Counted from the first letter of the stretch, positions 9,265 to 19,011 are shown. The stretch is DNA of 64,000 nucleotides from an uncultured Kiloniellaceae bacterium (GCA_947493695.1 CANLSF010000003.1:558001-622000); one strand, 5' to 3'. The notes: generated by a model from the sequence alone, not told the origin. Program-made: numbers and translations.

Positions 9265-9404
9265 GAACTTTGACCTTTGCCGCTGTTTGGCTACCGCAGG
9301 ATAAAGGACCCATCGAAAGACAACAGCATACCGCAGGGGCTGGCCTGCGTCGCTCTGTCAGTGTCAGCGCAGCAAGATGATCGCTGTGAGCTGCGGCCCG
9401 TCTG

Positions 9405-9438
9405 AAAAAGCCTGGCCCCGGAAATCTCCGGGGCCAGG
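9405..9438 (-). terminator. Intrinsic terminator or attenuator between dctP and dctQM
   Basis: CCTGGCCCCGG(9411-9421)-AAATCT-CCGGGGCCAGG(9428-9438), perfect 11-bp stem; A-run at 9406-9409 is a T-run on the minus strand. Confidence 0.8.
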
Positions 9439-9456
9439 GTCAGTGCAGTAGGAGGA

Positions 9457-10461
9457 TTACTCCGCAGACCGGATCAGGTTAACGAGATCGGTCAGGTCCG
9501 GGTTCTTCTCGAGGAAGCTGTCATAAACCGTAGACATAGCATTCTGGAAAGGTGCTTTGTTTGCGATCTTGTTGACCTGCGTACCACCGGCAAGCACGGC
9601 TTCCATGCTTTTGGCTTCACGCGCCTGCCAAAGCTCTCGCTGCATGTTGGCACTGGCTTTGCCAGCAGCCTTCACAATAGCCTGGTCTTCCGCAGACAGC
9701 GCATCCCAGGACTTTTTGCTCATGCAGAGGCACTCAGGAATGATCAGGTGCTCTGAGATCGAATAGAACTTGGCAACTTCGAAGTGGTTGGTCGACTCGT
9801 AGGACGGCGGATTGTTTTCCGCACCGTCAACCACCCCGGTTTTCAGGGACTGATAGACTTCGGCGAAAGCCATTGGTGTTGCGTTACCGCCCAGGGATTC
9901 GATCATACCAACGAAAAGATCGTTGTTCATGACGCGAACCTTCATGCCTTCGACATCGCTTGGCGCATTGATCGGTTTCTTCGAGTTGTAGAAAGAACGC
10001 GCACCGGCATCATACCAGCCGAGTGCAACGATGCCCTTCTTCTCCAGTCCCTTGCCAATGGCTTCGCCGGCTTCACCATCCATCAGGCGGTACATCTGAT
10101 CGATGCTTTTGAAAATGAACGGTAGCGAAACCACGTTGGTCTCAGGAACGGCCTGGCCCATCGGACCGAGGCTGAAAACACCGAAATCGATTGCGCCCAG
10201 GCGAACCTGTTCGATGGCATCAGGCTGCGAGCCCAGAACGCCAGCGTGAAAAATTTTACCCTTAATGCGACCGTCAGTCTTTTCGGTGACTTCCTTCATG
10301 AAGGCTTCCATGCCGTGTGACACAGGATAGTCAACCACATGAATGTTCCACGCCCGCCAGTCTGCCGCCTTCGCAGGCGCAGCACTCAAGGCCGGCAAAG
10401 CGAGCGCAAGCGCCATAACAGCACTAATTGCAACGCGGCGGCCGGATCTTCCGATACCCAT
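9457..10461 (-). CDS. TRAP transporter substrate-binding protein (DctP)
   Basis: Signal peptide; MKVRVMNNDLFVGMIESLGGNATPMAFAEVYQSLKTGVVDGAENNPPSYES. Confidence 0.95.
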   Translation of the reverse strand: MGIGRSGRRVAISAVMALALALPALSAAPAKAADWRAWNIHVVDYPVSHGMEAFMKEVTEKTDGRIKGKIFHAGVLGSQPDAIEQVRLGAIDFGVFSLGPMGQAVPETNVVSLPFIFKSIDQMYRLMDGEAGEAIGKGLEKKGIVALGWYDAGARSFYNSKKPINAPSDVEGMKVRVMNNDLFVGMIESLGGNATPMAFAEVYQSLKTGVVDGAENNPPSYESTNHFEVAKFYSISEHLIIPECLCMSKKSWDALSAEDQAIVKAAGKASANMQRELWQAREAKSMEAVLAGGTQVNKIANKAPFQNAMSTVYDSFLEKNPDLTDLVNLIRSAE

Positions 10462-10532
10462 AAGCTTTCTCCCAGTTTCATCTTTGCGTTAAATCGCAAG
10501 TCATGTGCTATTATCTCATGACAAATTTCAGA

Positions 10533-10550
10533 TCAAGAGATATTATCTCT
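10533..10550. promoter_or_regulatory. Palindromic operator candidate upstream of the TRAP operon and fadR-like gene
   Basis: TCAAGAGATATTATCTCT; core AGAGATATTATCTCT is palindromic and is repeated exactly at 11436-11453. Confidence 0.65.
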
Positions 10551-10679
10551 TTACTTAAGACATTTGAACCGCCCGCAGTCATCTCGACTGTTCCGCCAAA
10601 ACACTGTATGCCAAGGGAATCACGCGATGAATTGGGCCGACCGGCTCTCGTCGGAAAAATGCGCAGGTGAAACCTAAGA

Positions 10680-11420
10680 ATGACAGTTGAGTCACAGATG
10701 CCGCCGGGCCGGGCAAAGCGCAACACGCTTACAGAGAAAATAAGCGTCGCCATTCGCGAGAAGATAATTTCCGGTGAGTTTGAGGTTGGCGGGAAGCTGC
10801 CCCGGGAAAAAGATCTGGTCGCGGATTTTGCCGTCAGCCGAACCGTGGTGCGCGAGGCCCTGGCGAAATTGAGCGCTGACGGTCTGATCGAAATTCGTCA
10901 CGGGGTCGGCGTCTTCGCACTCGATCCCGCGCAACGGAGTGACAGAAATCCCTTTCTTGCGGAGAATTTTACCAAGATTTCTGCCGTCCTCGACCTTTTT
11001 GAACTGCGGCGCGGGATTGAGATCGAAGCCGCCGGTCTAGCCGCTCTGCGCCGCTCCCCCGCCCAGGATGCCCGAATCAGAGAGGCTTACCGCAGCTTCA
11101 AGCAGGCGCTTGAGCAGGGTGAGATTGCCGCGAACAATGACCTCGAATTGCATCGCGCTATCGCAGAGGCAACGAACAACCGCTTCTACACGGAGTTTCT
11201 CGACTTCCTGACGGATCAGGCCATCGGTCGGACCGTAAAGGGCGGCTACGGCGGCGATGAGGCTCAAAAGCTCGACAAGACCAAACATCTGAAGAACGAG
11301 CACCGGGAGATTGTGGAAGCGATCGGTGTCCAGGATGCCGAACGGGCGCGCGAAGCCATGCGGACTCACCTGATGAACAGTGAAAAGCGGTTTCGCGCCC
11401 TCTCCATGAGTGATCTCTAA
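10680..11420 (+). CDS. FadR-subfamily GntR transcriptional regulator
   Basis: GntR wHTH (KISVAIREKIISGEFEVGGKLPREKDLVADFAVSRTVVREALAKLSADGLIEIRHGVGVFAL) plus FCD domain. Confidence 0.92.
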   Translation: MTVESQMPPGRAKRNTLTEKISVAIREKIISGEFEVGGKLPREKDLVADFAVSRTVVREALAKLSADGLIEIRHGVGVFALDPAQRSDRNPFLAENFTKISAVLDLFELRRGIEIEAAGLAALRRSPAQDARIREAYRSFKQALEQGEIAANNDLELHRAIAEATNNRFYTEFLDFLTDQAIGRTVKGGYGGDEAQKLDKTKHLKNEHREIVEAIGVQDAERAREAMRTHLMNSEKRFRALSMSDL

Positions 11421-11435
11421 AACAACGTCTCTACG

Positions 11436-11453
11436 TCAAGAGATATTATCTCT
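11436..11453. promoter_or_regulatory. Second exact copy of the 18-bp operator candidate
   Basis: TCAAGAGATATTATCTCT identical to 10533-10550, located between two convergent genes. Confidence 0.6.
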
Positions 11454-11478
11454 AGTTAATCAGCAATTCGGAATAAGG

Positions 11479-12774
11479 TCATCGGGCTGCTGCTGCGGCA
11501 AGACGCTGCCCGAAGACAAGCACCCCTGCCCCAACCGCCGCCATGACAATCGACAGAGCGAGAATCACCCACCCGGCATCCGCGCCACTGGCGAAGAGCG
11601 CCACCAGCATTCCTGCGAAAGGTTGCGAGAGGTTGTTCAGCATGACGATCAGACCGGTGGTCTTGCCGAAATCCTCCATGGGAATGATCCGCTTGCGCAG
11701 GCTTCGGATGTAGATGTTGAACATCTTGTCGAAGCCGATCACCACAACAAACCCAACCGCATAGATCCAGGGGTGAGCGCCCATGCTTGTAAAAATACCG
11801 CCCACGCAGATCAAAGAGTACGACAGCAGGCCCAGTGTGTTCAGCGATAGCGTGACGTGGGCAATGAAAAAGAGGATCACCACTGTAGCCACCGCGCCCG
11901 CCGTCTGAAGCAGCGCATAATAGGTCTCTGAGTGCCCCTGAAGCCCGGTCACCATGGCGGCGGAGGTTGCCAGGGTCACGCCGATGACCAGATTGACCGC
12001 CGCCGCCAACAGCACGGCCTCTTTCAGGCCAGGGATCTTGAGAATATGCATCGCAGCCGTCTGCAACGGACGGAACCACGGCCCCTGATGCGGATGCGGC
12101 GGATCAAAGATCGGTTGTGCGATATGCTTCCAGAGAAACATGGTGAAATCTGCGGCGACAAACAGCCCCGCCGCAAGCAGCACCACCCATTCCCAGCTCC
12201 AAAACTTGAGCAGAAAGGCTGCCGCCAGCGGCCCCAGCACCATACCCAGCTGATCGGCGATCTGAGAGTAGGACAGAACCTTCTCGAAGCGCTGGGTCCT
12301 GAAGACCTGCGGCAGGATCACCTCCCGCGCCATCAGGCCCTGGGTCGTGAGAACGCCCGTGACCGCTGACAGCACAATCAGCCAGCCAACCGAGCTGAAC
12401 AGCAGAGCGTAGCCCGCAATCCCGATCACGCAGACAACGGCGCGATAGAACTGGCTGACCCGCAGCAAACGGAAGGGCGCAATCCGATCGCAGAGCGCGC
12501 CACAGAGCGGAAAGGCAAGGTAGCGCGGTAGCGCCTCGAGAAAGAACGCGAGTCCGGACCAGCTCACGCTGCCGGTAATCTGAAACACCACCAGCGGCAC
12601 CAGGAACAAGAGGATCTGATCCGCAAGCCGCGACAGAAACAAGGAGTAGAAAAAGCTTTGATGCTGCAGGCCCATGCGGTCCATTCGGAACGGTGTTTTA
12701 TGAGGTGCGATAAGGCGGTGTTGTCGAAAGCGCTTTGAACGAAGCGCCTGATCGGTTGATATATAAACCTTCAC
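11479..12774 (-). CDS. MFS transporter
   Basis: 431 aa, about 12 TM segments; LFLSRLADQILLFLVPLVVFQITGSVSWSGLAFFLEALPRYLAFPLCGALCDR. Confidence 0.87.
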   Translation of the reverse strand: MKVYISTDQALRSKRFRQHRLIAPHKTPFRMDRMGLQHQSFFYSLFLSRLADQILLFLVPLVVFQITGSVSWSGLAFFLEALPRYLAFPLCGALCDRIAPFRLLRVSQFYRAVVCVIGIAGYALLFSSVGWLIVLSAVTGVLTTQGLMAREVILPQVFRTQRFEKVLSYSQIADQLGMVLGPLAAAFLLKFWSWEWVVLLAAGLFVAADFTMFLWKHIAQPIFDPPHPHQGPWFRPLQTAAMHILKIPGLKEAVLLAAAVNLVIGVTLATSAAMVTGLQGHSETYYALLQTAGAVATVVILFFIAHVTLSLNTLGLLSYSLICVGGIFTSMGAHPWIYAVGFVVVIGFDKMFNIYIRSLRKRIIPMEDFGKTTGLIVMLNNLSQPFAGMLVALFASGADAGWVILALSIVMAAVGAGVLVFGQRLAAAAAR

Positions 12775-12823
12775 TCAAGACGAAACACCTCCGAAAAATG
12801 ACACCCCACAGGGACTGAAACGC

Positions 12824-14548
12824 ATGGCAGACCAAAAACTCCGCAGCGCACGCTGGTTCGAAACCCAGGACCTGCGGGGGTTCGGGCACCGTTCCCGCAT
12901 CATGCAGATGGGCTATGCGCCGGAAGACTGGTCCGGACGGCCGGTGATCGCGATCCTCAACACCTGGTCAGACATCAACCCCTGCCATGCGCATTTCAAA
13001 ACCCGGGTCGAGGATGTAAAGCGCGGCGTGCTGCAGGCGGGCGGTTTTCCCATCGAGCTCCCCGCCCTCTCCCTGTCAGAGAACTTCGTCAAGCCGACCA
13101 CCATGCTCTACCGCAATCTTCTCGCCATGGAGACCGAGGAGCTGCTGCGGTCCAATCCGGTCGACGGGGCGGTTCTGATGGGCGGCTGCGACAAGACCAC
13201 GCCCGGCCTTCTGCTCGGGGCGACCTCCATGGACCTGCCCGCCATCTATGTGCCCGCCGGCCCCATGCTGCGCGGCAACTGGCGCGGCGAAACACTGGGC
13301 TCCGGCTCCGACGCCTGGAAATTCTGGGACGAGAAGCGCGCCGGAAATATCTCCGACGAAGACTGGACGGGTGTCGAGGCAGGCATCGCCCGCTCCTACG
13401 GCCACTGCATGACCATGGGCACGGCCAGCACCATGACCGGCACCACAGAAGCCCTGGGCATGACACTCTCGGGCGCCTCCTCGATCCCCGCAGCGGATTC
13501 CAATCACATCCGCATGTGCGCCGCCGCCGGACGGAGGATCGTTGAAATGGTACGGACCGACCTGCGCCCCAGCAAGATCCTGACCCGCGCCTCCTTCGAG
13601 AACGCCATTGTCGTGGCTATGGCCATGGGTTGCTCGACCAACGCAATCATCCACCTGATCGCCCAGGCGCGCCGCGCCAATATTGAGATTGGCCTGGAGG
13701 ACTTCGACCGGCTCAGCCGCGTGATCCCTGTGATCGCCAACATCCGCCCCTCGGGCGACCGCTATCTGATGGAGGATTTCTACTATGCGGGCGGCCTGCG
13801 GGCGCTGATGAACCGCCTCTCCGACCACCTCGACCTCAATGCCCCGACCGTATCGGGGGCGACTCTTGGCGAGGATATTGCGGGCGCGGAAGTCTGGAAT
13901 GACGACGTGATCCGCACGCTCGATAATCCGCTTTATGCCGAAGGCGCGCTCGCAGTGCTCAAAGGGAATCTAGCGCCCGACGGCTGCGTTATCAAACCCT
14001 CCGCCTGTGCGGATAAGTTTCTGAAGCACAGCGGCCCAGCACTGGTCTTCGATTCCTACGCCGAGATGAAAGAGCGGATCGACGACCCGAAGTTGGAGGT
14101 CACCGAAGACACGGTCCTGGTCATGCGCGGTGCCGGCCCGCAAGGTGGGCCGGGCATGCCGGAATGGGGCATGATGCCGATCCCAGCCAAGCTGCTGAAA
14201 CAGGGTGTGCGCGACATGCTGCGGATTTCTGACGCGCGCATGAGCGGCACCAGTTACGGCGCCTGCATTCTTCATGTCGCGCCCGAGAGTCATATCGGCG
14301 GCCCCCTCGCCCTGATCAGAACCGGCGACATCGTCTCGGTCGATGTTCCCGCCCGCCGGATCGATATGAAGGTATCGGAGAGCGAACTGGCAGACCGCCG
14401 CGCCGCCTGGACGCCCCCCGAACCCCGCTTCGAACGCGGCTACGGCTGGGTCTTCACCCGCCACATCCTTCAGGCCGACAAGGGCTGCGATCTGGATTTC
14501 CTTGAGAGCAGCCACGGCGCAAATCCTGGCGAACCCGCGATCCTATAG
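12824..14548 (+). CDS. IlvD/Edd-family dehydratase (sugar-acid or dihydroxy-acid dehydratase)
   Basis: VDGAVLMGGCDKTTPGLLLGATSMDLPAIYVPAGPM, SYGHCMTMGTASTM, SDARMSGTSYGACILHVAPES. Confidence 0.93.
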   Translation: MADQKLRSARWFETQDLRGFGHRSRIMQMGYAPEDWSGRPVIAILNTWSDINPCHAHFKTRVEDVKRGVLQAGGFPIELPALSLSENFVKPTTMLYRNLLAMETEELLRSNPVDGAVLMGGCDKTTPGLLLGATSMDLPAIYVPAGPMLRGNWRGETLGSGSDAWKFWDEKRAGNISDEDWTGVEAGIARSYGHCMTMGTASTMTGTTEALGMTLSGASSIPAADSNHIRMCAAAGRRIVEMVRTDLRPSKILTRASFENAIVVAMAMGCSTNAIIHLIAQARRANIEIGLEDFDRLSRVIPVIANIRPSGDRYLMEDFYYAGGLRALMNRLSDHLDLNAPTVSGATLGEDIAGAEVWNDDVIRTLDNPLYAEGALAVLKGNLAPDGCVIKPSACADKFLKHSGPALVFDSYAEMKERIDDPKLEVTEDTVLVMRGAGPQGGPGMPEWGMMPIPAKLLKQGVRDMLRISDARMSGTSYGACILHVAPESHIGGPLALIRTGDIVSVDVPARRIDMKVSESELADRRAAWTPPEPRFERGYGWVFTRHILQADKGCDLDFLESSHGANPGEPAIL

Positions 14549-14555
14549 AGACAAG

Positions 14556-14807
14556 ATGACGGCCAGACAAATGCCCAGGAAAAACATCGTGATCCGCTCG
14601 GTAAACCTGGAAGGCGAGCGACTTTGCGTCGACACTTTCCAGCGACCGGACGGCACATACGGATTTGACGAATTCCGGCGGGACCCTGAAGACAATCGCG
14701 GCTGGTACAGCGTCGGGCACTACGGCGATCAGGTTTTCGAAAGTTCGGAAGCCGCTCTCGACAAGGCGTTGGAATCCGTAAGCTGGCTCGCAGCCGCGCT
14801 GGACTAA
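14556..14807 (+). CDS. Small uncharacterised protein (about 83 aa)
   Basis: ORF with plausible composition (KNIVIRSVNLEGERLCVDTFQRPDGTYGFDEFRRDPEDNRGWYSVGHYGDQVFES); follows the dehydratase gene. Confidence 0.6.
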   Translation: MTARQMPRKNIVIRSVNLEGERLCVDTFQRPDGTYGFDEFRRDPEDNRGWYSVGHYGDQVFESSEAALDKALESVSWLAAALD

Positions 14808-14861
14808 AGTCCCTTCTCACAGTTTTGGCGCGTCGTCTACTTCAGACGGCAAGGCAGGATT

Positions 14862-15749
14862 TCAACGCCCGCGTTTCAGAAACTCGATGAAAAGACGCAA
14901 GGGTTCCAACTGCCGGTTTTCTTCCGGGTAGAAGATGTAGAAGGGTGGATGCATCTTCGTGAAAGGCTCCAGTACGGACTCCAACCGACCATCTGCCAGG
15001 GCATCCTCGACAACCGCACGCAAGGACCAGCCAATGCCATGACCAGCCAGGGCTGCTTCCACCACAGACCGAAAACTGTCAAAGACAAGACGTGCTGGCG
15101 GAGACATCGTTGTCTCCTGTCCATCGACACTAAAGGTCCAGTCGGCAATCCGGTTGGCACTGACAAAGCGGTAGCAGATACAGTTATGAGACAGGAGGTC
15201 TTTTGGATGCAGTGGTCGACCATGCTCAGCGAAATACGCCGGAGAAGCAGTATAAGCCGCAACGAGAGGATCGGTTAGACGCGTTGCGATCATCCCATCC
15301 GCCAAGCGATCACCCAGCCTGAAACCCGCATGATATCCCTCGCGAACGATATCGACGAGCGCTTCATCAAATGACATCTCGAGGCGGATCTCCGGATAGA
15401 TCTCCTGAAATTCGGCCAGCACAGGTGCAACTGCAATTTTGTAGGCGCTCCAGGGAATGGTCAGCCGCAAGGTTCCACTCTTGGATTTGCCCGCGCTGCG
15501 GGCGTTTTCGACCGTGGCCTGAACCTGTTCGAGTGCCGGCCCTGCCCCGCTCAGGAGAATCCGACCGGCCGGCGTCAGATCCAGCGCCCGCGTGGTCCGC
15601 GTTAACAGCGATACACCAAGATCTAATTCAAGCGTCTTGAGCCGCTGACTTACCGCAGGAACGCCGACACCCAACGCGCGTGCGGCGGCGCTGAACGAGC
15701 CGTGTTTGGCAACAGCCAAGAAGATCTCGATACCCTTGAGATGATTCAT
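14862..15749 (-). CDS. LysR-family transcriptional regulator
   Basis: N-terminal HTH KGIEIFLAVAKHGSFSAAARALGVGVPAVSQRLKTLELDLGVSLLTRTTRAL. Confidence 0.95.
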   Translation of the reverse strand: MNHLKGIEIFLAVAKHGSFSAAARALGVGVPAVSQRLKTLELDLGVSLLTRTTRALDLTPAGRILLSGAGPALEQVQATVENARSAGKSKSGTLRLTIPWSAYKIAVAPVLAEFQEIYPEIRLEMSFDEALVDIVREGYHAGFRLGDRLADGMIATRLTDPLVAAYTASPAYFAEHGRPLHPKDLLSHNCICYRFVSANRIADWTFSVDGQETTMSPPARLVFDSFRSVVEAALAGHGIGWSLRAVVEDALADGRLESVLEPFTKMHPPFYIFYPEENRQLEPLRLFIEFLKRGR

Positions 15750-15810
15750 AACTATTCATATTTTGTGAATAATATATTTTCTTATTTTCGTATATAGAAA
15801 ATATATCGAT

Positions 15811-16764
15811 TTGCATAGGGTACCTGAAATCTGCAGGAACACCTCTATGGCATCGAGTGACAAAACAGAAAGGCCGTCCAAGACGACGCTGGGGAGCTTC
15901 TTGATCGTAGGTGCCGTTTTTTTGATGGCGACCCAGGATGCTCTCATTAAATACATCAGCGCCGACCTCACACTTGGTCAGATATTTTTATTCCGCTCGA
16001 TCCTTGTTCTCCTGCTCTTGCATGGGATCGCGAGGGGCAGCCGCGCATGCTGGCGCGATGCCTTTATGATCGGTCCGCTTGCACGCGCCGTGTTTCTGAC
16101 CCTGATGTACGCTTTGCTGTATTCCGTCATTGCGTCGATGCCCTTATCCACACTGGCTGCAGGCTTTTACACCGGTCCGCTTTTTATCATTCTGCTGTCC
16201 GGGTTTTTCCTGAAAGAGCCCGTCTCACCCGCGGCCTGGGGCGCCGTTGCGTTCGGGTTTCTGGGGGTTCTGGTGCTCTTGAAACCGGGATCGGATTCGT
16301 TCGCCCCTTTAGTCCTCGTGCCGGTCTCGGCTGGTTTTTTCTATGCCGTCGCTGCGGTCCTGACTCGCGGTCGCTGTCAGAACGCATCGCCACTTGCGAT
16401 GGCACTGGCTTTGAACCTTTGCCTGCTCACTGCCGGAATCATCGTTTCCACGTTCGGATATCTGCAAGGCGAACTGCCAGTCAGCTCTTTCGTTGCAAGA
16501 TTCCTGCTCTCGCTTGGTCTGCTCGACTGGGGCCTTCTTTTCCTGCTTGCGGCACTGATGGTTGGAATCGGGCTCGGCCTCGCCACCGCATACAAGATAG
16601 CGCAGCCCGCAGTCATCGCGAGCTTTGACTACAGCTATTTGATCTTCGCCACTCTCTTTGGGATGTTGCTTTTTGCCGAAACGCCTGAGATTTCCACCCT
16701 GCTGGGGATGGGAATGATCGCAAGCGCCGGGCTCATAAGCTATTGGTTCAATGGAGCCCGCTAG
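15811..16764 (+). CDS. EamA/DMT-family transporter
   Basis: About 10 TM segments; duplicated EamA organisation; divergent from LysR gene. Confidence 0.9.
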   Translation: MHRVPEICRNTSMASSDKTERPSKTTLGSFLIVGAVFLMATQDALIKYISADLTLGQIFLFRSILVLLLLHGIARGSRACWRDAFMIGPLARAVFLTLMYALLYSVIASMPLSTLAAGFYTGPLFIILLSGFFLKEPVSPAAWGAVAFGFLGVLVLLKPGSDSFAPLVLVPVSAGFFYAVAAVLTRGRCQNASPLAMALALNLCLLTAGIIVSTFGYLQGELPVSSFVARFLLSLGLLDWGLLFLLAALMVGIGLGLATAYKIAQPAVIASFDYSYLIFATLFGMLLFAETPEISTLLGMGMIASAGLISYWFNGAR

Positions 16765-16843
16765 TGCGGCGTCAAATCCCGCAATTTTGCTTTGCCGCAA
16801 GACTTGTCGGGCTGAACGGAATCGACAGAAACGAATTGAAGCC

Positions 16844-17359
16844 ATGACCTTGAAAGATAGAACGATAGAGACCGACCGTCTGCGCCTCGTGCCTTGCCAG
16901 CCGGAACACGCGACTGCGTTGAACGATATCAACAAGCTGCCGGAGGTCATGAAGTACATCACCGGCAAGGGCGAGACACTTGACGGAACACTGGCCTTTA
17001 TCGAGCGCGTGATGCAGTGCTGGGCAGAGCATGGCTGTTCCTGGTGGACGCTGTTCGACAAGGTGTCTGACAAATGTGTCGGCGGCGTAACGCTCCAGTA
17101 CCTCCCCGGGGATTCGCAAGGCCGCCTTGAGATCGGCTGGCGCCTCGCGCCCTCACAGCAGGGAAAGGGCTATGCGACCGAGGCGGGACAAGCAGCCATC
17201 GACTTCGGCCATCGCAACTTCGAGGGGGAGCAAATCGTCGCGGTGGCACACCCTGACAACACGGCGTCTCACAATGTGATGAAGCGGCTCGGAATGACCT
17301 ATCTCGGCATCGAAGAACATTATGGCGAGCCTTGCGTGGTCTACGGACTCCCGCTTTGA
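16844..17359 (+). CDS. GNAT-family N-acetyltransferase (RimJ/RimL type)
   Basis: IETDRLRLVPCQPEHATAL...LEIGWRLAPSQQGKGYATEAGQAAIDFGHRNF...NTASHNVMKRLGM. Confidence 0.9.
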   Translation: MTLKDRTIETDRLRLVPCQPEHATALNDINKLPEVMKYITGKGETLDGTLAFIERVMQCWAEHGCSWWTLFDKVSDKCVGGVTLQYLPGDSQGRLEIGWRLAPSQQGKGYATEAGQAAIDFGHRNFEGEQIVAVAHPDNTASHNVMKRLGMTYLGIEEHYGEPCVVYGLPL

Positions 17360-17480
17360 TGGTCGTTGATTCTCACTGTTTATGAAAGGTCGCATTACTC
17401 GAAGCAGACCAAACTCTGGTGTCTTTGGGTGCCAGAAACACCCATCGAGCATATACCGCCGCTGAGTGCTGCGACTGACG

Positions 17481-17972
17481 TTACAGTGGCAGTTCCAACG
17501 TCGCCTTTTCAGCCGACACCACGATCGAAGTGCGAAACTTTCGAACATTCTTATCCGCGAAGAAAAACCGGTGTGTGAAAGCTTCGTAGCCGGCAATATC
17601 CTTTGCTACGACGATCATGACAAAATCCGCATCGCCGGCGATGCAGTAGAAATTCAAAACCTGTTCGTCCAGTCGTGCCTTTCGTTTGAAGGCATCAATC
17701 TGATCCAGCCGGTCCCGCTCAAGCTCGACCGAGACGATTGCGGTGATGCCGAGCCCCAGCTTTTTCTGGTCCAGCACGGCAACTTCTCTCTGAATCACAC
17801 CGCTTTCCCGCAAAACCCGAAGCCTGCGTTGGATTGAAGCTGTGGAGAGCCCCGTCCGTTCCGCCATGTCCTGTACGGTCGTCTTGACGTTCTTCTGAAG
17901 CAGCGCGAGTAACTGCCGATCCTTCACATCGATTTCACTCATACCATCAAATTTCCCATCACTTTTGATCAC
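17481..17972 (-). CDS. Lrp/AsnC-family transcriptional regulator
   Basis: EIDVKDRQLLALLQKNVKTTVQDMAERTGLSTASIQRRLRVLRESGVIQRE plus RAM domain. Confidence 0.94.
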   Translation of the reverse strand: MIKSDGKFDGMSEIDVKDRQLLALLQKNVKTTVQDMAERTGLSTASIQRRLRVLRESGVIQREVAVLDQKKLGLGITAIVSVELERDRLDQIDAFKRKARLDEQVLNFYCIAGDADFVMIVVAKDIAGYEAFTHRFFFADKNVRKFRTSIVVSAEKATLELPL

Positions 17973-18036
17973 ACTCTATCGACTTATCGCGAAATCGGCA
18001 ATTTATCCAATCAAACTATCACTCTAACTTGCCGTA

Positions 18037-18717
18037 ATGAAACAAGGTGCAATTGCCATTCTCCCCCTCGCGTTCGGGGCCGCTATCTACGGCTTCGCGT
18101 TCGGCATCCTCGCGGCTCAGACCGGCTTTCCCTGGTGGGGAGTCGCCATGATGAGCGGCGCGGTTCATGCAGGATCATCTCAGATCGTCGCCGTCGAGCA
18201 GTTCTCCGGCGGTTCGGCACTTCTCGGGGCCGCTCTGGCGGGGGCGGCGCTCAATTTGCGTTACATCGGGATCGTCGCGTCGCTGGCCGAGGTACTGCAG
18301 GGACTTCCGCTTCGTTTCAGGCTCCTGGCCATACACATAACCGGTGATGAAAACTGGGCCCTGACCATGGCCGAGCGGGCGAAAGACCCGGCGGTCGGGG
18401 CGGCATTCCTGCTGGGTTCAGGCTTTGTCATGATCAGCGTTTGGATTGCCTCAACAGCCTTTGGCGCGGTCCTCGGCGCATCCTTGCCGGACCTCGAGCA
18501 GTTTGGTCTGGGCTTTGCCTTCACCGCGGCCTTCATCGCAATGGCGCGCGGCATGTGGCGCGGACACCGGAACACCCTGCCCTGGCTGATCAGCTTTGCC
18601 GTCACAGGCGTCCTGGTGATCACCGGACTTCCCAAGGCCTACGCAATTGTCTGCGGCGCTCTATGTGGCGTTACCTTGTCGCTCCTGATGCGCCACACGC
18701 GGGTTAGGGAAAGATGA
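18037..18717 (+). CDS. azlC: AzlC-family branched-chain amino acid exporter subunit
   Basis: PLAFGAAIYGFAFGILAAQTGFPWWGVAMMSGAVHAGSSQIVAVEQF; paired with an AzlD ORF. Confidence 0.93.
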   Translation: MKQGAIAILPLAFGAAIYGFAFGILAAQTGFPWWGVAMMSGAVHAGSSQIVAVEQFSGGSALLGAALAGAALNLRYIGIVASLAEVLQGLPLRFRLLAIHITGDENWALTMAERAKDPAVGAAFLLGSGFVMISVWIASTAFGAVLGASLPDLEQFGLGFAFTAAFIAMARGMWRGHRNTLPWLISFAVTGVLVITGLPKAYAIVCGALCGVTLSLLMRHTRVRER

Positions 18718-19010
18718 CCAGTTCTCATTGGATACTGATCGGCATTCTTGCTGTCGCAGCCTTTGCCATCCGCCTAACCGGATGGATCGCAGGCAACGCC
18801 ATCCGGAAATCCCGCATGGCGCCCCTGCTCGAAGATCTGCCCGGCTTGATCGTTGTGTCTCTCGTCGCAGCGTCATTGGCCGGGCAGTCTATTCTGACTT
18901 GGCTCGCGGCAGCGGTGGCCCTCGGCACAGCCTGGAAAACGAACAGTGTCGTCGCAACAATGCTGGTTGGCGTCGCGGCCTTCGCCGGACTCTCGTTGAT
19001 GGGCCGCTAG
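18714..19010 (+). CDS. azlD: AzlD-family membrane protein
   Basis: 98 aa hydrophobic protein overlapping the azlC stop (ATGA); typical AzlCD pair. Confidence 0.9.
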   Translation: MTSSHWILIGILAVAAFAIRLTGWIAGNAIRKSRMAPLLEDLPGLIVVSLVAASLAGQSILTWLAAAVALGTAWKTNSVVATMLVGVAAFAGLSLMGR

Positions 19011-19011
19011 T

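Noticed and set aside
13076-13828. 250-aa minus-strand ORF opposite the IlvD/Edd gene
   Set aside because: Antisense shadow ORF rich in Gly/Ala/His/Arg; the sense strand has unmistakable IlvD motifs.
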